Assembly (NCBI GenBank): GCA_002868985.1
Contig: PKTV01000129.1
Location: 1 to 9,692, forward strand
DNA length: 9,692 nucleotides
Source of the DNA: Desulfobacteraceae bacterium
GTDB lineage: Bacteria > Desulfobacterota > Desulfobacteria > Desulfobacterales > UBA11574
Direction of reading: 5' to 3'
A program made the translations under genes and the position numbers. The notes beneath the pieces were generated by a model that was not told the DNA's origin, made no database searches, and worked only from the letters and a program-made list of their open reading frames with translations. Every line of letters begins with the position of its first letter. The stretch's first letter is position 1. This document shows positions 1 through 6,652 of this stretch, piece after piece.

Positions 1-1
1 A

Positions 2-163
2 CAAAGAAAATGGAATGGAAGTGATTTTTCACGGGGAGAGTCAAAAGATCCTTCTTTTGAGCGTTGCTTTGGCAAAAACGATCCTTTGGATAAGGATTTT
101 GAAAAATTCTCAATGAAAATTTATTCCCCCTTGCTGAATCATTGTAAAGAAATAATGTTATAA
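2..163 (+). CDS. 3' end of a protein gene, possibly exodeoxyribonuclease V gamma subunit (RecC)
   Basis: This frame is open from the left edge of the window to a TAA at 161-163, giving 53 residues that end in NHCKEIML. The gene starts outside the window, so only the C-terminus is seen. The fragment has an early W-N-G, then G-E-S-x-D-P, a C-F-G, a D-P-L, and a final aromatic/hydrophobic stretch containing I-Y-S-P-L-L. From memory this order resembles the C-terminal tail of RecC-type subunits of the RecBCD helicase-nuclease, which repairs double-strand breaks. That match is weak, because tails are poorly conserved and no catalytic motif is present. The fragment could belong to another family. 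That it is a real coding end is more likely than the name: amino-acid composition is normal and no gene follows immediately. The next ORF begins 47 bases downstream. Confidence 0.45.
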   Translation, partial: QRKWNGSDFSRGESKDPSFERCFGKNDPLDKDFEKFSMKIYSPLLNHCKEIML

Positions 164-210
164 ACAATCATTCAGGTTACAATGAAACCCTTTATATCCG
201 CCTAAACACA

Positions 211-495
211 ATGGGCCTGATCCAAGATCTCATTCTCAAAACCGCTGGAAAGCTCAATAAAGATTTTAGCCCTTCTTCATTTGATTTTGAGATCAGTTCG
301 GGACGATTCCATTTTTCAGCACAAGGATCTGTTTCCGGAAACGTCCTTTCCGTTAAAACGCATAACTTCGGTTCTACTAAAGATGTTCATACCAAAATCA
401 AGGAAAGACTATATGCCTCTTCCGGGATAGTTAATGCTGCTTATGCTTCCTGGATGAAATTCGGAGAAAAGAGGCTGTCAAAAATATTGATTTAA
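211..495 (+). CDS. Small hypothetical protein, 94 aa
   Basis: The ORF runs from ATG at 211 to TAA at 493-495. I do not recognise the product. It has an amphipathic N-terminus (MGLIQDLILKTAGKL), a middle rich in Ser/Phe/Gly with alternating hydrophobic residues that could form beta strands, and a basic C-terminus with a short W-M-K-F-G-E-K-R segment. There is no signal peptide, no membrane segment and no cysteine. The frame is open back to 148 but offers no ATG, GTG or TTG before 211, and the bases before the start (ATATCCGCCTAAACACA) contain no Shine-Dalgarno sequence. It stands alone: 47 bases after the upstream gene end and 301 bases before lon. It may be a poorly expressed small protein, a decayed gene remnant, or a chance ORF. 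No function is assigned. Confidence 0.4.
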   Translation: MGLIQDLILKTAGKLNKDFSPSSFDFEISSGRFHFSAQGSVSGNVLSVKTHNFGSTKDVHTKIKERLYASSGIVNAAYASWMKFGEKRLSKILI

Positions 496-597
496 AGAGG
501 TAATGAATTTATACATACAGACATTGCCAAAACCGAATTGTGCTTTATTATAACTAAGGTTTTATAAAGGTTAAAGGATTCGCCCCAATTGGAATTA

Positions 598-686
598 TGG
601 AATGCTGGATTAATGGTAGAATTTGTGTTGACGATAAAACTAAAAATGGATAATATCCTTTAAAAAACCAACCTTCCAGCATTCCA
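598..686. repeat. Inverted repeat with 12-bp perfect arms upstream of lon
   Basis: TGGAATGCTGGA at 598-609 recurs as its exact reverse complement, TCCAGCATTCCA, at 675-686, with 65 bases between. Outside the core the arms stay similar but imperfect: GGAATTA lies before the left arm, and the right side continues as degenerate ATTCCA-like units to about 702. The stem is too widely spaced and has no T-run of the kind expected for an intrinsic terminator. GGAAT/ATTCC-rich intergenic repeats of this look are, as I recall, common in Desulfobacterales genomes, so this may be one copy of a dispersed non-coding repeat or a small MITE-like element. The single window cannot show dispersal. Confidence 0.6.
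628..656 (+). promoter_or_regulatory. Candidate sigma70-type promoter for lon
   Basis: TTGACG at 628-633 matches five of six bases of the -35 consensus. Two overlapping -10 choices follow: GATAAT at 649-654 (15-base spacer, five of six matches) and TAATAT at 651-656 (17-base spacer, four of six). Transcription would begin near 662 and leave a 5' leader of about 135 bases before the lon ATG. The whole element sits between the arms of the inverted repeat. I saw no sigma32-like pattern, so heat control of lon is not evident from sequence. Confidence 0.4.
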
Positions 687-796
687 CTATTTCATTATTC
701 CATATTCGAGACGAATGTTCACGCTTCAATAAATGGTCTATATTTTCATTAAGTTGTAGAATTCCGAGACGTTATATTAGAGTTATAGGAGAAAGA

Positions 797-3172
797 ATGG
801 CTGAAACTGACAAAGATGATCTTATCAGCATCATTGATGAAGATGAAAAAGATGCAATGATTCCCGATACGCTTCCTTTGATTTCTGTTAGGGATATTGT
901 GATTTTTACCGACATGCTCCTCCCCCTATTTATCGGCGGTGAAAAATCGGTGCGTGCTGTTGAGGAGGCTATGGAAAAAGACGGATTTTTGTTTTTAACC
1001 GCGCAAAAAGATCCAAACATCGAAAACCCGAGCCCTGATCAAATATTTACGGTTGGAACTGTGAGCAAGATCCTGCGGATGCTAAAACTCCCTGACGGAC
1101 GCGTCAAAGCCCTTGTGCAGGGTATCGAAAAGGCCAGGATTGTTAAATACGTTTCAAAGAGATCTATTTATCGAGTAAAAATTGAGCGGATTCCGGATCA
1201 GTCGGTTGAAGAGATCAATATAGAAATGGAAGCATTGATGCGTAATGTTATCGAACACTCTGAAAAAATTTTGGCACTTCGTGGTGAAATGAACAACGAT
1301 GTCGGCGTTATTTTAGAGAGTGTGACTGATCCGGGGAAACTAGCAGATCTTGTGGCTTCAAATCTGAAGTTAAAAATTGATGAATCCCAAATTTTGCTCG
1401 AGCTGATCGATCCTGCTGAGCGTCTCAAAAAAGTGAATGAGCTCCTCTCGCGAGAAGTGGAATTGTCCTCCATGCAGGCTAAAATCCAGTCTGATGTAAA
1501 AGATGAAATTTCGAAAAGTCAAAGAGACTATTTTTTAAGGGAACAGGTTCGGGTCATCCACAAGGAACTCGGTGAAGACGACGGAAAATTAAAGGAAATA
1601 GAGGATTATAGAAGGAAGATAAGAAGGGCCAAGATGTCAAAAAGTGCGGACAAAGAAGCCTTAAAGCAGTTGAAACGTTTGGAACACATGCATTCTGACT
1701 CTGCAGAAGCTTCTGTCGTTCGCACATATCTGGATTGGCTGGTTGAAATGCCATGGAGTAAATCCACCAAAGACGTTATTGATATCAAGAATGCAAAAAC
1801 GGTTCTGGATAAAGACCATTTTGGTCTTAAACAGGTGAAAGACCGTATTCTCGAATACCTGAGCGTGCGCAAACTTAACCCTAAAATGAAGGGCCCGATT
1901 TTATGTTTCGTGGGCCCTCCCGGTGTTGGGAAGACTTCCCTTGGTCAGGCCATAGCACGCTCAGTGAAACGAAAGTTTGTTCGCATTTCCCTTGGTGGCA
2001 TACGGGATGAAGCCGAAATCAGAGGTCACCGTCGTACCTATATCGGTGCTTTGCCGGGACGAATCCTTCAGGGCCTTAAACAGAGCGGTGCAAACAATCC
2101 TATCTTCATGATGGATGAGATTGACAAGCTGGGTTCTGATTTCAGAGGTGATCCTTCCTCAGCGCTTTTAGAGGCTTTGGATCCTGAACAGAACTCGTCG
2201 TTTAGCGACCACTACCTTAATATACCCTTTGATCTTTCCAAGGTTATGTTTATCCTCACTGCCAACTTTACAGATACGATTCCATCAGCGCTTCTTGACA
2301 GGATGGAGGTGATTACACTTTCCGGATATACGGAGGATGAAAAAAATACCATTGCCCAAAGACATCTCATACCCCGCCAGATAAAGGAAAATGGTTTAAA
2401 GACGAAAACCCTGTCCATCAGTAAAGGCTCATTATCTAAAATTGTATCCGAATACACTTCCGAGGCAGGGGTGAGGAACCTTGAACGCGAAATCGGCACC
2501 CTTTGTCGAAAGGTGGCACGGAAAATCGCCGAAGGTGATAAAGGTCCGTTTCGAATCACAAAAAAAAATCTTCAAAGTTACCTGGGGGTCCCAAAATATT
2601 TTCCTGAAATGGATCAGGAAAATAGCCAGGTGGGTTTATCCACCGGTCTGGCCTGGACACAGGCCGGTGGTGAGGTGCTTTATGTAGAGGCATCATTAAT
2701 CGACGGAAAGGGGGAACTCATCGTCACTGGCCAAATCGGGGAAGTTATGCAAGAGTCTGCTCGGGCGGCCCTGAGTTATGCCCGTGCCAATCTTGTTCTT
2801 TTGGGGATCAAAAAAAATATTCTTGAAAATAAGGACATTCATATTCATGTTCCAGCTGGTGCTATCCCCAAAGATGGGCCGTCTGCTGGAATCGCAATGG
2901 CGACAGCACTTATATCTATTTTGTTAAACAAACCGATTAATAAAGATGTTGCCATGACCGGAGAAATTACATTGAGGGGAAGAGTGCTTCCTATAGGCGG
3001 TTTGAAAGAAAAAGCATTGGGTGCATTGAGGGCCGGGATTCGTACAATCATTATTCCTGAAAAAAACAAGAAGGATCTGGCTGAAATTCCGATGAATGTA
3101 AAGCGAAAAATCAATTTTGTTTCTGTAAAAGACATGGAAAAAGTTCTTTCCATTGCAATTGATGAAGGTTGA
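797..3172 (+). CDS. lon: ATP-dependent Lon protease
   Basis: Lon is a cytoplasmic AAA+ serine protease that unfolds and degrades misfolded and short-lived regulatory proteins. The 791-residue product has the usual Lon length and order. An N-terminal substrate-recognition domain begins with the typical PLISVRDIVIF stretch (about 25-220) and is followed by a helical linker. The AAA+ module has Walker A GPPGVGKT at 373-380 and Walker B with D440-E441. The C-terminal protease domain has the Ser-Lys dyad: Ser696 in GPSAGIAMA and Lys739 in PIGGLKEKALG, with the 43-residue spacing seen in E. coli Lon. The ATG at 797 is preceded by AGGAG at 787-791, five bases upstream. The first 20 residues are unusually acidic (many D/E), but nothing is missing or broken. 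tsaB follows 15 bases after the stop, so the two are probably co-transcribed. Confidence 0.97.
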   Translation: MAETDKDDLISIIDEDEKDAMIPDTLPLISVRDIVIFTDMLLPLFIGGEKSVRAVEEAMEKDGFLFLTAQKDPNIENPSPDQIFTVGTVSKILRMLKLPDGRVKALVQGIEKARIVKYVSKRSIYRVKIERIPDQSVEEINIEMEALMRNVIEHSEKILALRGEMNNDVGVILESVTDPGKLADLVASNLKLKIDESQILLELIDPAERLKKVNELLSREVELSSMQAKIQSDVKDEISKSQRDYFLREQVRVIHKELGEDDGKLKEIEDYRRKIRRAKMSKSADKEALKQLKRLEHMHSDSAEASVVRTYLDWLVEMPWSKSTKDVIDIKNAKTVLDKDHFGLKQVKDRILEYLSVRKLNPKMKGPILCFVGPPGVGKTSLGQAIARSVKRKFVRISLGGIRDEAEIRGHRRTYIGALPGRILQGLKQSGANNPIFMMDEIDKLGSDFRGDPSSALLEALDPEQNSSFSDHYLNIPFDLSKVMFILTANFTDTIPSALLDRMEVITLSGYTEDEKNTIAQRHLIPRQIKENGLKTKTLSISKGSLSKIVSEYTSEAGVRNLEREIGTLCRKVARKIAEGDKGPFRITKKNLQSYLGVPKYFPEMDQENSQVGLSTGLAWTQAGGEVLYVEASLIDGKGELIVTGQIGEVMQESARAALSYARANLVLLGIKKNILENKDIHIHVPAGAIPKDGPSAGIAMATALISILLNKPINKDVAMTGEITLRGRVLPIGGLKEKALGALRAGIRTIIIPEKNKKDLAEIPMNVKRKINFVSVKDMEKVLSIAIDEG

Positions 3173-3187
3173 TGGCTGATAAATAAT

Positions 3188-3874
3188 ATGAGGATACTTG
3201 CTGTTGATACGGCGACAACCAGCTGCAGTGTCGCAATAGTGGATAAAACATCTTTGCTTTCGGAGTTCACAATAGACAGGGAAGAGACACATTCTAAACA
3301 TTTAATGGATATGATAAAGGCGGTCCTGAGAATGGCAGGGCTTAATTTTTCTGACCTGGATGGATTTGCGGTAACCAGAGGTCCTGGATCCTTTACAGGA
3401 CTGAGAATTGGTCTCAGTACCATCAAGGGGCTTGCCGTAGCATCAGAAAAACCAGTTGTCGGTGTTTCAAGCCTGGAAGCGCTTGCGTTTCAGGTGTCTT
3501 ATTCTCGTGATCTTATCTGTCCGATTTTAGATGCGCGTAAAGGAGAAGTTTATTTTTCCCGATACAGGTTCCTAAACGGTCATTTAAAAAAGCAAACAAA
3601 AGAACGCGTGGCACCTCCTGATAAAGCTGTTGATGATCTCAACGAATCTTGCCTGTTTGTGGGCAATGGCGCTTTGCTTTATAAAGAAATGATACTGGAG
3701 AAAATGGGAGGGTTAGCGTCTATTGCACCGATGATTCAAAATACGATTAGAGCTTCAACCATGGCCTATCTTAGCATGGCAAAATTCGAAAAGAACGATA
3801 CAGATGATATTGAAAAAATCATGCCGTATTATATTCGAAAATCTGATGCAGAGTTGAATTTAATGAAATCCTAA
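3188..3874 (+). CDS. tsaB: tRNA threonylcarbamoyladenosine biosynthesis protein TsaB
   Basis: TsaB is the ASKHA-fold partner of TsaD in the cytoplasmic complex (with TsaE) that transfers threonylcarbamoyl to A37 of ANN-decoding tRNAs, giving t6A. It is thought to be a scaffold rather than the catalyst. The 228-residue product starts with the family opening MRILAVDTATTSCSVAIVD. It carries the hallmark G-P-G-S-F-T-G-L-R-I-G near residues 64-74, and ends with P-Y-Y-I-R-K-S-D, the usual C-terminal form. It lacks the metal-binding HxxxH of TsaD, which separates it from that paralogue. The start is fixed by the conserved N-terminus, although the ribosome binding site is weak, so translation may depend on coupling with lon 15 bases upstream. 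tsaD and tsaE are not in the window. Confidence 0.93.
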   Translation: MRILAVDTATTSCSVAIVDKTSLLSEFTIDREETHSKHLMDMIKAVLRMAGLNFSDLDGFAVTRGPGSFTGLRIGLSTIKGLAVASEKPVVGVSSLEALAFQVSYSRDLICPILDARKGEVYFSRYRFLNGHLKKQTKERVAPPDKAVDDLNESCLFVGNGALLYKEMILEKMGGLASIAPMIQNTIRASTMAYLSMAKFEKNDTDDIEKIMPYYIRKSDAELNLMKS

Positions 3875-3967
3875 CCTGTTTTAAGGTGTCTGCCGCTTTG
3901 CCATAAATTCAATTGACTAACAAAACCCCTTAATTTAAGACGAAAAGAACAATCATTACGGTTATTA

Positions 3968-3997
3968 TTGACAATAGGGAACCAATTTTGATAGACA
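3968..3997 (+). promoter_or_regulatory. Possible promoter for psd-pssA
   Basis: The 174-base gap between tsaB and psd contains a perfect -35 hexamer, TTGACA, at 3968-3973. The -10 is poor: ATAGAC at 3991-3996 (17-base spacer) or TAGACA at 3992-3997 (18-base spacer), each with only a few consensus matches. A weak -10 after a strong -35 can indicate activator dependence or chance. The rest of the gap shows no gene and no clear terminator for lon-tsaB. Confidence 0.3.
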
Positions 3998-4048
3998 GAA
4001 TAGTTTAGTCTTTTGTTGCATTAAGTAAGAACAACCAGGGCATACGAA

Positions 4049-4720
4049 ATGAGCAATTTTTTTTGGTCTGACGTACCCAGCCACTCTGCATTTCCGTTGG
4101 CAAGTGCTGGGTATCCTTTTATATTTGCTTCTGTATTCGCAACTGCTGTATTCGCACTTTTGGGGCTGATCACGTTGTCTTTGATAGGCCTTGCTGCGAC
4201 CTTTTTTATTTGTTATTTTTTCAGGGATCCGGACCGCGTTATTCCCAATTATACCGGATGTGTTGTTTCACCGGCTGATGGAAAGGTTATTTCAGCGGGT
4301 TTGGTGGATAATAGTAAATTCTTTGAAGGTTCGTGCATAAAAGTCAGCATCTTTATGTCGATATTTAATGTTCACGTCAATCGTATTCCCTATGAAGGAC
4401 AGATAAAAAAGATTCACTATTATCCTGGTAAATTTTTTTCAGCCAATTTGGATAAAGCATCAAATCATAATGAACACAATGCGATTTACATAGAAACCAA
4501 AGGAGGGAAGAATATTTGTACGGTCCAAATAGCAGGACTGATTGCAAGGCGCATCATCTGTAAATTACAGAAGGGTGATATTGTCACCCGGGGACAGCGT
4601 TTTGGCTTAATATGTTTTGGATCACGTCTTGATGTTTATCTTCCTCCTGAGATAAATTTAAAAATAGCGGTGGGAGACAAGGTAAAATCCGGGACATCTG
4701 TTTTGGGAGATTTGATATGA
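4049..4720 (+). CDS. psd: Phosphatidylserine decarboxylase, short pyruvoyl type
   Basis: This enzyme removes CO2 from phosphatidylserine to give phosphatidylethanolamine at the inner membrane. It makes its own pyruvoyl cofactor by cutting itself at a Gly-Ser bond. The product is 223 residues, matching the short 'archaeal-type' Psd found in many bacteria rather than the longer E. coli form. A hydrophobic N-terminal segment (about 20-62) ends in Y-F-F-R-D-P-D-R, then V-S-P-A-D-G-K-V, both family signatures. N-V-H-V-N-R-I-P and N-E-H-N-A follow. The self-cleavage site is F-G-S at 190-192, which predicts a 191-residue beta chain and a 32-residue alpha chain starting as pyruvoyl-192. The ribosome binding site is weak (CAGGG near 4036-4040). 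The stop overlaps the pssA start as ATGA, so the two consecutive pathway steps are translationally coupled. Confidence 0.94.
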   Translation: MSNFFWSDVPSHSAFPLASAGYPFIFASVFATAVFALLGLITLSLIGLAATFFICYFFRDPDRVIPNYTGCVVSPADGKVISAGLVDNSKFFEGSCIKVSIFMSIFNVHVNRIPYEGQIKKIHYYPGKFFSANLDKASNHNEHNAIYIETKGGKNICTVQIAGLIARRIICKLQKGDIVTRGQRFGLICFGSRLDVYLPPEINLKIAVGDKVKSGTSVLGDLI

Positions 4721-5469
4721 TACGAACAAAAAGAAATAATAAAGAAAAATCACATCGAGGAATCTATATCCTGCCCAACATATTTACATCGCTCAATCTT
4801 TTTTTCGGATTTTATGCTGTTATCGCATCAATAAACGGAAAATTTATCGCTGCTGCGGTCGCCATTATTATCGGTGTATTATTTGATATAATGGATGGTA
4901 AAATCGCCAGAGCCACGAATACTACCAGCAAATTCGGCCTTGAATACGATTCCCTGGCCGACCTTATATCTTTTGGTCTTGCACCGGGATTAATGATATA
5001 TTTGTGGTCTCTAAGACCATTGGGAAGAATCGGATGGCTGGCAGCATTTCTATTTATGGCTTGTGGAGCCCTTCGATTGGCCCGTTTTAATTCGCAGGTG
5101 GACGTCGTAAGCAGTGATCACTTTGTGGGGCTTCCAATTCCGGCCGGAGCGGGTATGGCAGCAACTGCCGTTTTATTTTGTCATAAGTTTGGTATCGAAG
5201 GAAAAATTAATCCCATCCTCATTCTTGTGATGCTGTATATACTTTCTTTTTTAATGGTAAGCACCATAAAATATAACAGTTTCAAAAAACCTGAGCTGTT
5301 TAAAAAAATGAATTTCAATGTTCTGGTGGCAATCATCTTGATATTAATTTTCATCGCTGCCCAGCCATCCGTTGCTCTATTTCTTTTGGCGCTGACTTAT
5401 GTTGTTTCAGGGCCTTTAAACAGTATTAAACACCATAAAAAAGCGAGCCAAACCTTATCTGAAACCTGA
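4717..5469 (+). CDS. pssA: CDP-diacylglycerol--serine O-phosphatidyltransferase
   Basis: This integral membrane enzyme joins serine to CDP-diacylglycerol, forming phosphatidylserine and CMP, the substrate for the adjacent Psd. It carries the complete CDP-alcohol phosphatidyltransferase signature: D57, D60-G61, A64-R65, G74, D78 and D82, spaced DxxDGxxARx(8)GxxxDxxxD. These aspartates bind the two catalytic metals. P-N-I-F-T-S-L-N-L at 20-28 is the usual opening before the first helix. Several hydrophobic segments follow, consistent with six to eight membrane helices, and the C-terminal tail is basic and hydrophilic. Length (250 aa) fits type II (Bacillus-like) PssA. The signature is shared by all CDP-alcohol transferases, so serine specificity rests on overall resemblance and on coupling to psd. 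The start at 4717 has GGGAGA at 4705-4710, correctly spaced. Confidence 0.93.
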   Translation: MIRTKRNNKEKSHRGIYILPNIFTSLNLFFGFYAVIASINGKFIAAAVAIIIGVLFDIMDGKIARATNTTSKFGLEYDSLADLISFGLAPGLMIYLWSLRPLGRIGWLAAFLFMACGALRLARFNSQVDVVSSDHFVGLPIPAGAGMAATAVLFCHKFGIEGKINPILILVMLYILSFLMVSTIKYNSFKKPELFKKMNFNVLVAIILILIFIAAQPSVALFLLALTYVVSGPLNSIKHHKKASQTLSET

Positions 5470-5575
5470 GATGAAAATGAGTACGGATTTAGTCCTGATT
5501 TGAACAAAAATTAACATAAATAATTCACGTAATGATGACCAAAAACATTATAACTGATTGATTGGACGTATTCAT
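5470..5575. other. 106-base gap between pssA and the LeuB-type gene
   Basis: This AT-rich gap contains no coding frame and no hairpin with a T-run. TTGAAC at 5500-5505 and AATAAT at 5519-5524 resemble -35 and -10 boxes, but their 13-base spacing is too short for a convincing promoter. Whether the leuB-asd unit has its own promoter or is read through from pssA cannot be decided here. Confidence 0.4.
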
Positions 5576-6652
5576 ATGACTAAAGAATATCATATTTCTG
5601 TAATTCCAGGTGATGGTACCGGACCCGAAGTTGTCGCAGAAGGCATCAAGATCCTTCAGACTTTGGCAGACAAATTCTACTTCAAACTTAACTTTACCTA
5701 TTATGATATAGGCGGAGAACATTATAAGGCGACTGGAGAAATTTTACCTGAAAATATTCTGGAATCAATCGCCGAATCAAATGCGATATATTTAGGGGCC
5801 ATCGGGCATCCGGATGTAAAACCGGGCATTCTTGAAAAAGGTATCCTTTTAAAACTTCGGTTTTATTTTGACCAGTATATCAATTTGAGGCCTGTTAAAC
5901 TCTATGAGGGCGTAGAAACACCCTTAAAGGACAAGGGGCCGTCTGATATCGACTTTGTTGTGGTTCGAGAGAATACCGAAGGACTGTACGCCGGTGCCGG
6001 TGGTTGTTTAAAGCATGGCACTGCGGATGAAGTGGCCATCCAGGAATCCATAAACACCCGAAAAGGCGTAGAGCGGTGTATCAGATATGCTTTTGAGTAT
6101 TGCAGAAAAAGAAACCAAAGAAAAAAATTGACACTTTGTGGAAAAACCAATGTGCTGACTTTTGCATTTGAATTGTGGGAACGTACGTTCTATGAGGTTG
6201 CAAAAGAATACCCTGATATTGAAACAGATTATGCTCATGTTGACGCTATCTGTATGTGGATGGTTAAAAATCCGGAATGGTTCGATGTTATTGTAACGGA
6301 TAACATGTTTGGTGATATTATCACTGATCTGGGCGCAATGATTCAGGGAGGGATGGGTATTGCCGCTGGAGCAAATATTAATCCTGAAGGAATTTCAATG
6401 TTCGAACCCATTGGCGGATCCGCGCCTAAGTACACCGGTAAAAATATCATAAACCCCATTGCTGCCATTTCAGCGGCCCAGATCATGCTTGAAACTATAG
6501 GGGAACCCATGGCCGCCTCTTTGATAGAAGAGAGTGTTATTCGAGTCTTGCGTGATGATCTAAAAGATGTTGCCGCAGGTAAAATGGGATACTCAACACA
6601 AGAAGTCGGAGATCTTGTGATCAGTTATATTAAAGGAAACAGCAAACAATGA
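5576..6652 (+). CDS. leuB: Isocitrate/isopropylmalate dehydrogenase family protein, probably 3-isopropylmalate dehydrogenase
   Basis: The product (358 aa from this start) is a beta-decarboxylating hydroxyacid dehydrogenase. In leucine synthesis LeuB oxidises 3-isopropylmalate to 2-isopropylmalate's ketoacid product, 4-methyl-2-oxopentanoate, with loss of CO2. Visible features are the N-terminal [10 protein letters not shown], substrate arginines R95, R105 (in N-L-R-P) and R131, catalytic Y138 and K190, and metal-binding D223, D247 and D251. All essential residues are present. Two features are not typical of LeuB. The coenzyme site reads A-P-K-Y (K285-Y286), as in NADP-dependent isocitrate dehydrogenase, where NAD-dependent LeuB has Asp. 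The substrate loop [11 protein letters not shown] resembles tartrate dehydrogenase. I chose ATG 5576 because GGA lies about nine bases upstream and IPGDG begins near residue 10 as in homologues. An in-frame TTG at 5558 would add six residues without a ribosome binding site. It overlaps asd by ATGA. Confidence 0.8.
   Translation: MTKEYHISVIPGDGTGPEVVAEGIKILQTLADKFYFKLNFTYYDIGGEHYKATGEILPENILESIAESNAIYLGAIGHPDVKPGILEKGILLKLRFYFDQYINLRPVKLYEGVETPLKDKGPSDIDFVVVRENTEGLYAGAGGCLKHGTADEVAIQESINTRKGVERCIRYAFEYCRKRNQRKKLTLCGKTNVLTFAFELWERTFYEVAKEYPDIETDYAHVDAICMWMVKNPEWFDVIVTDNMFGDIITDLGAMIQGGMGIAAGANINPEGISMFEPIGGSAPKYTGKNIINPIAAISAAQIMLETIGEPMAASLIEESVIRVLRDDLKDVAAGKMGYSTQEVGDLVISYIKGNSKQ

Larger units (their letters stand above)
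496..796. other. 301-base intergenic region before lon
   Basis: No coding frame of note lies in this stretch. It holds the 12-bp inverted repeat (598-609 and 675-686), a candidate promoter inside that repeat (628-656), two copies of CGAGACG (707-713 and 765-771), and the lon ribosome binding site near 787-791. I see no tRNA, no riboswitch-like fold, no convincing intrinsic terminator, and no CIRCE-type heat-shock operator. Confidence 0.6.

Noticed and set aside
182..205. Seven-codon ORF just before the small ORF at 211, as a leader peptide
   Set aside because: It has no ribosome binding site, no regulatory codon run and no attenuator hairpin.
529..564. AAAACC / GGTTTT pair after the small ORF as a terminator
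   Set aside because: The stem is short and AT-rich with a 24-base loop and no proper T-tract, so it is probably chance.
2845..3426. Minus-strand ORF of 193 codons
   Set aside because: It lies opposite the end of lon and the start of tsaB, both with full family signatures, and has no recognisable motif or ribosome binding site of its own. It is a shadow of + strand coding.
3881..3933. TTAAGG / CCTTAA inverted pair after tsaB as a terminator
   Set aside because: The arms are six bases with a loop of about 40 bases and no T-run follows, so an intrinsic terminator is not supported.
5500..5524. TTGAAC and AATAAT as a promoter for the leuB-type gene
   Set aside because: The spacing is only 13 bases, and AT-rich DNA gives such matches often.
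5558..5575. TTG start that would add six residues to the leuB-type protein
   Set aside because: No ribosome binding site precedes it. ATG at 5576 has GGA about nine bases upstream and places IPGDG at the usual distance from the N-terminus.
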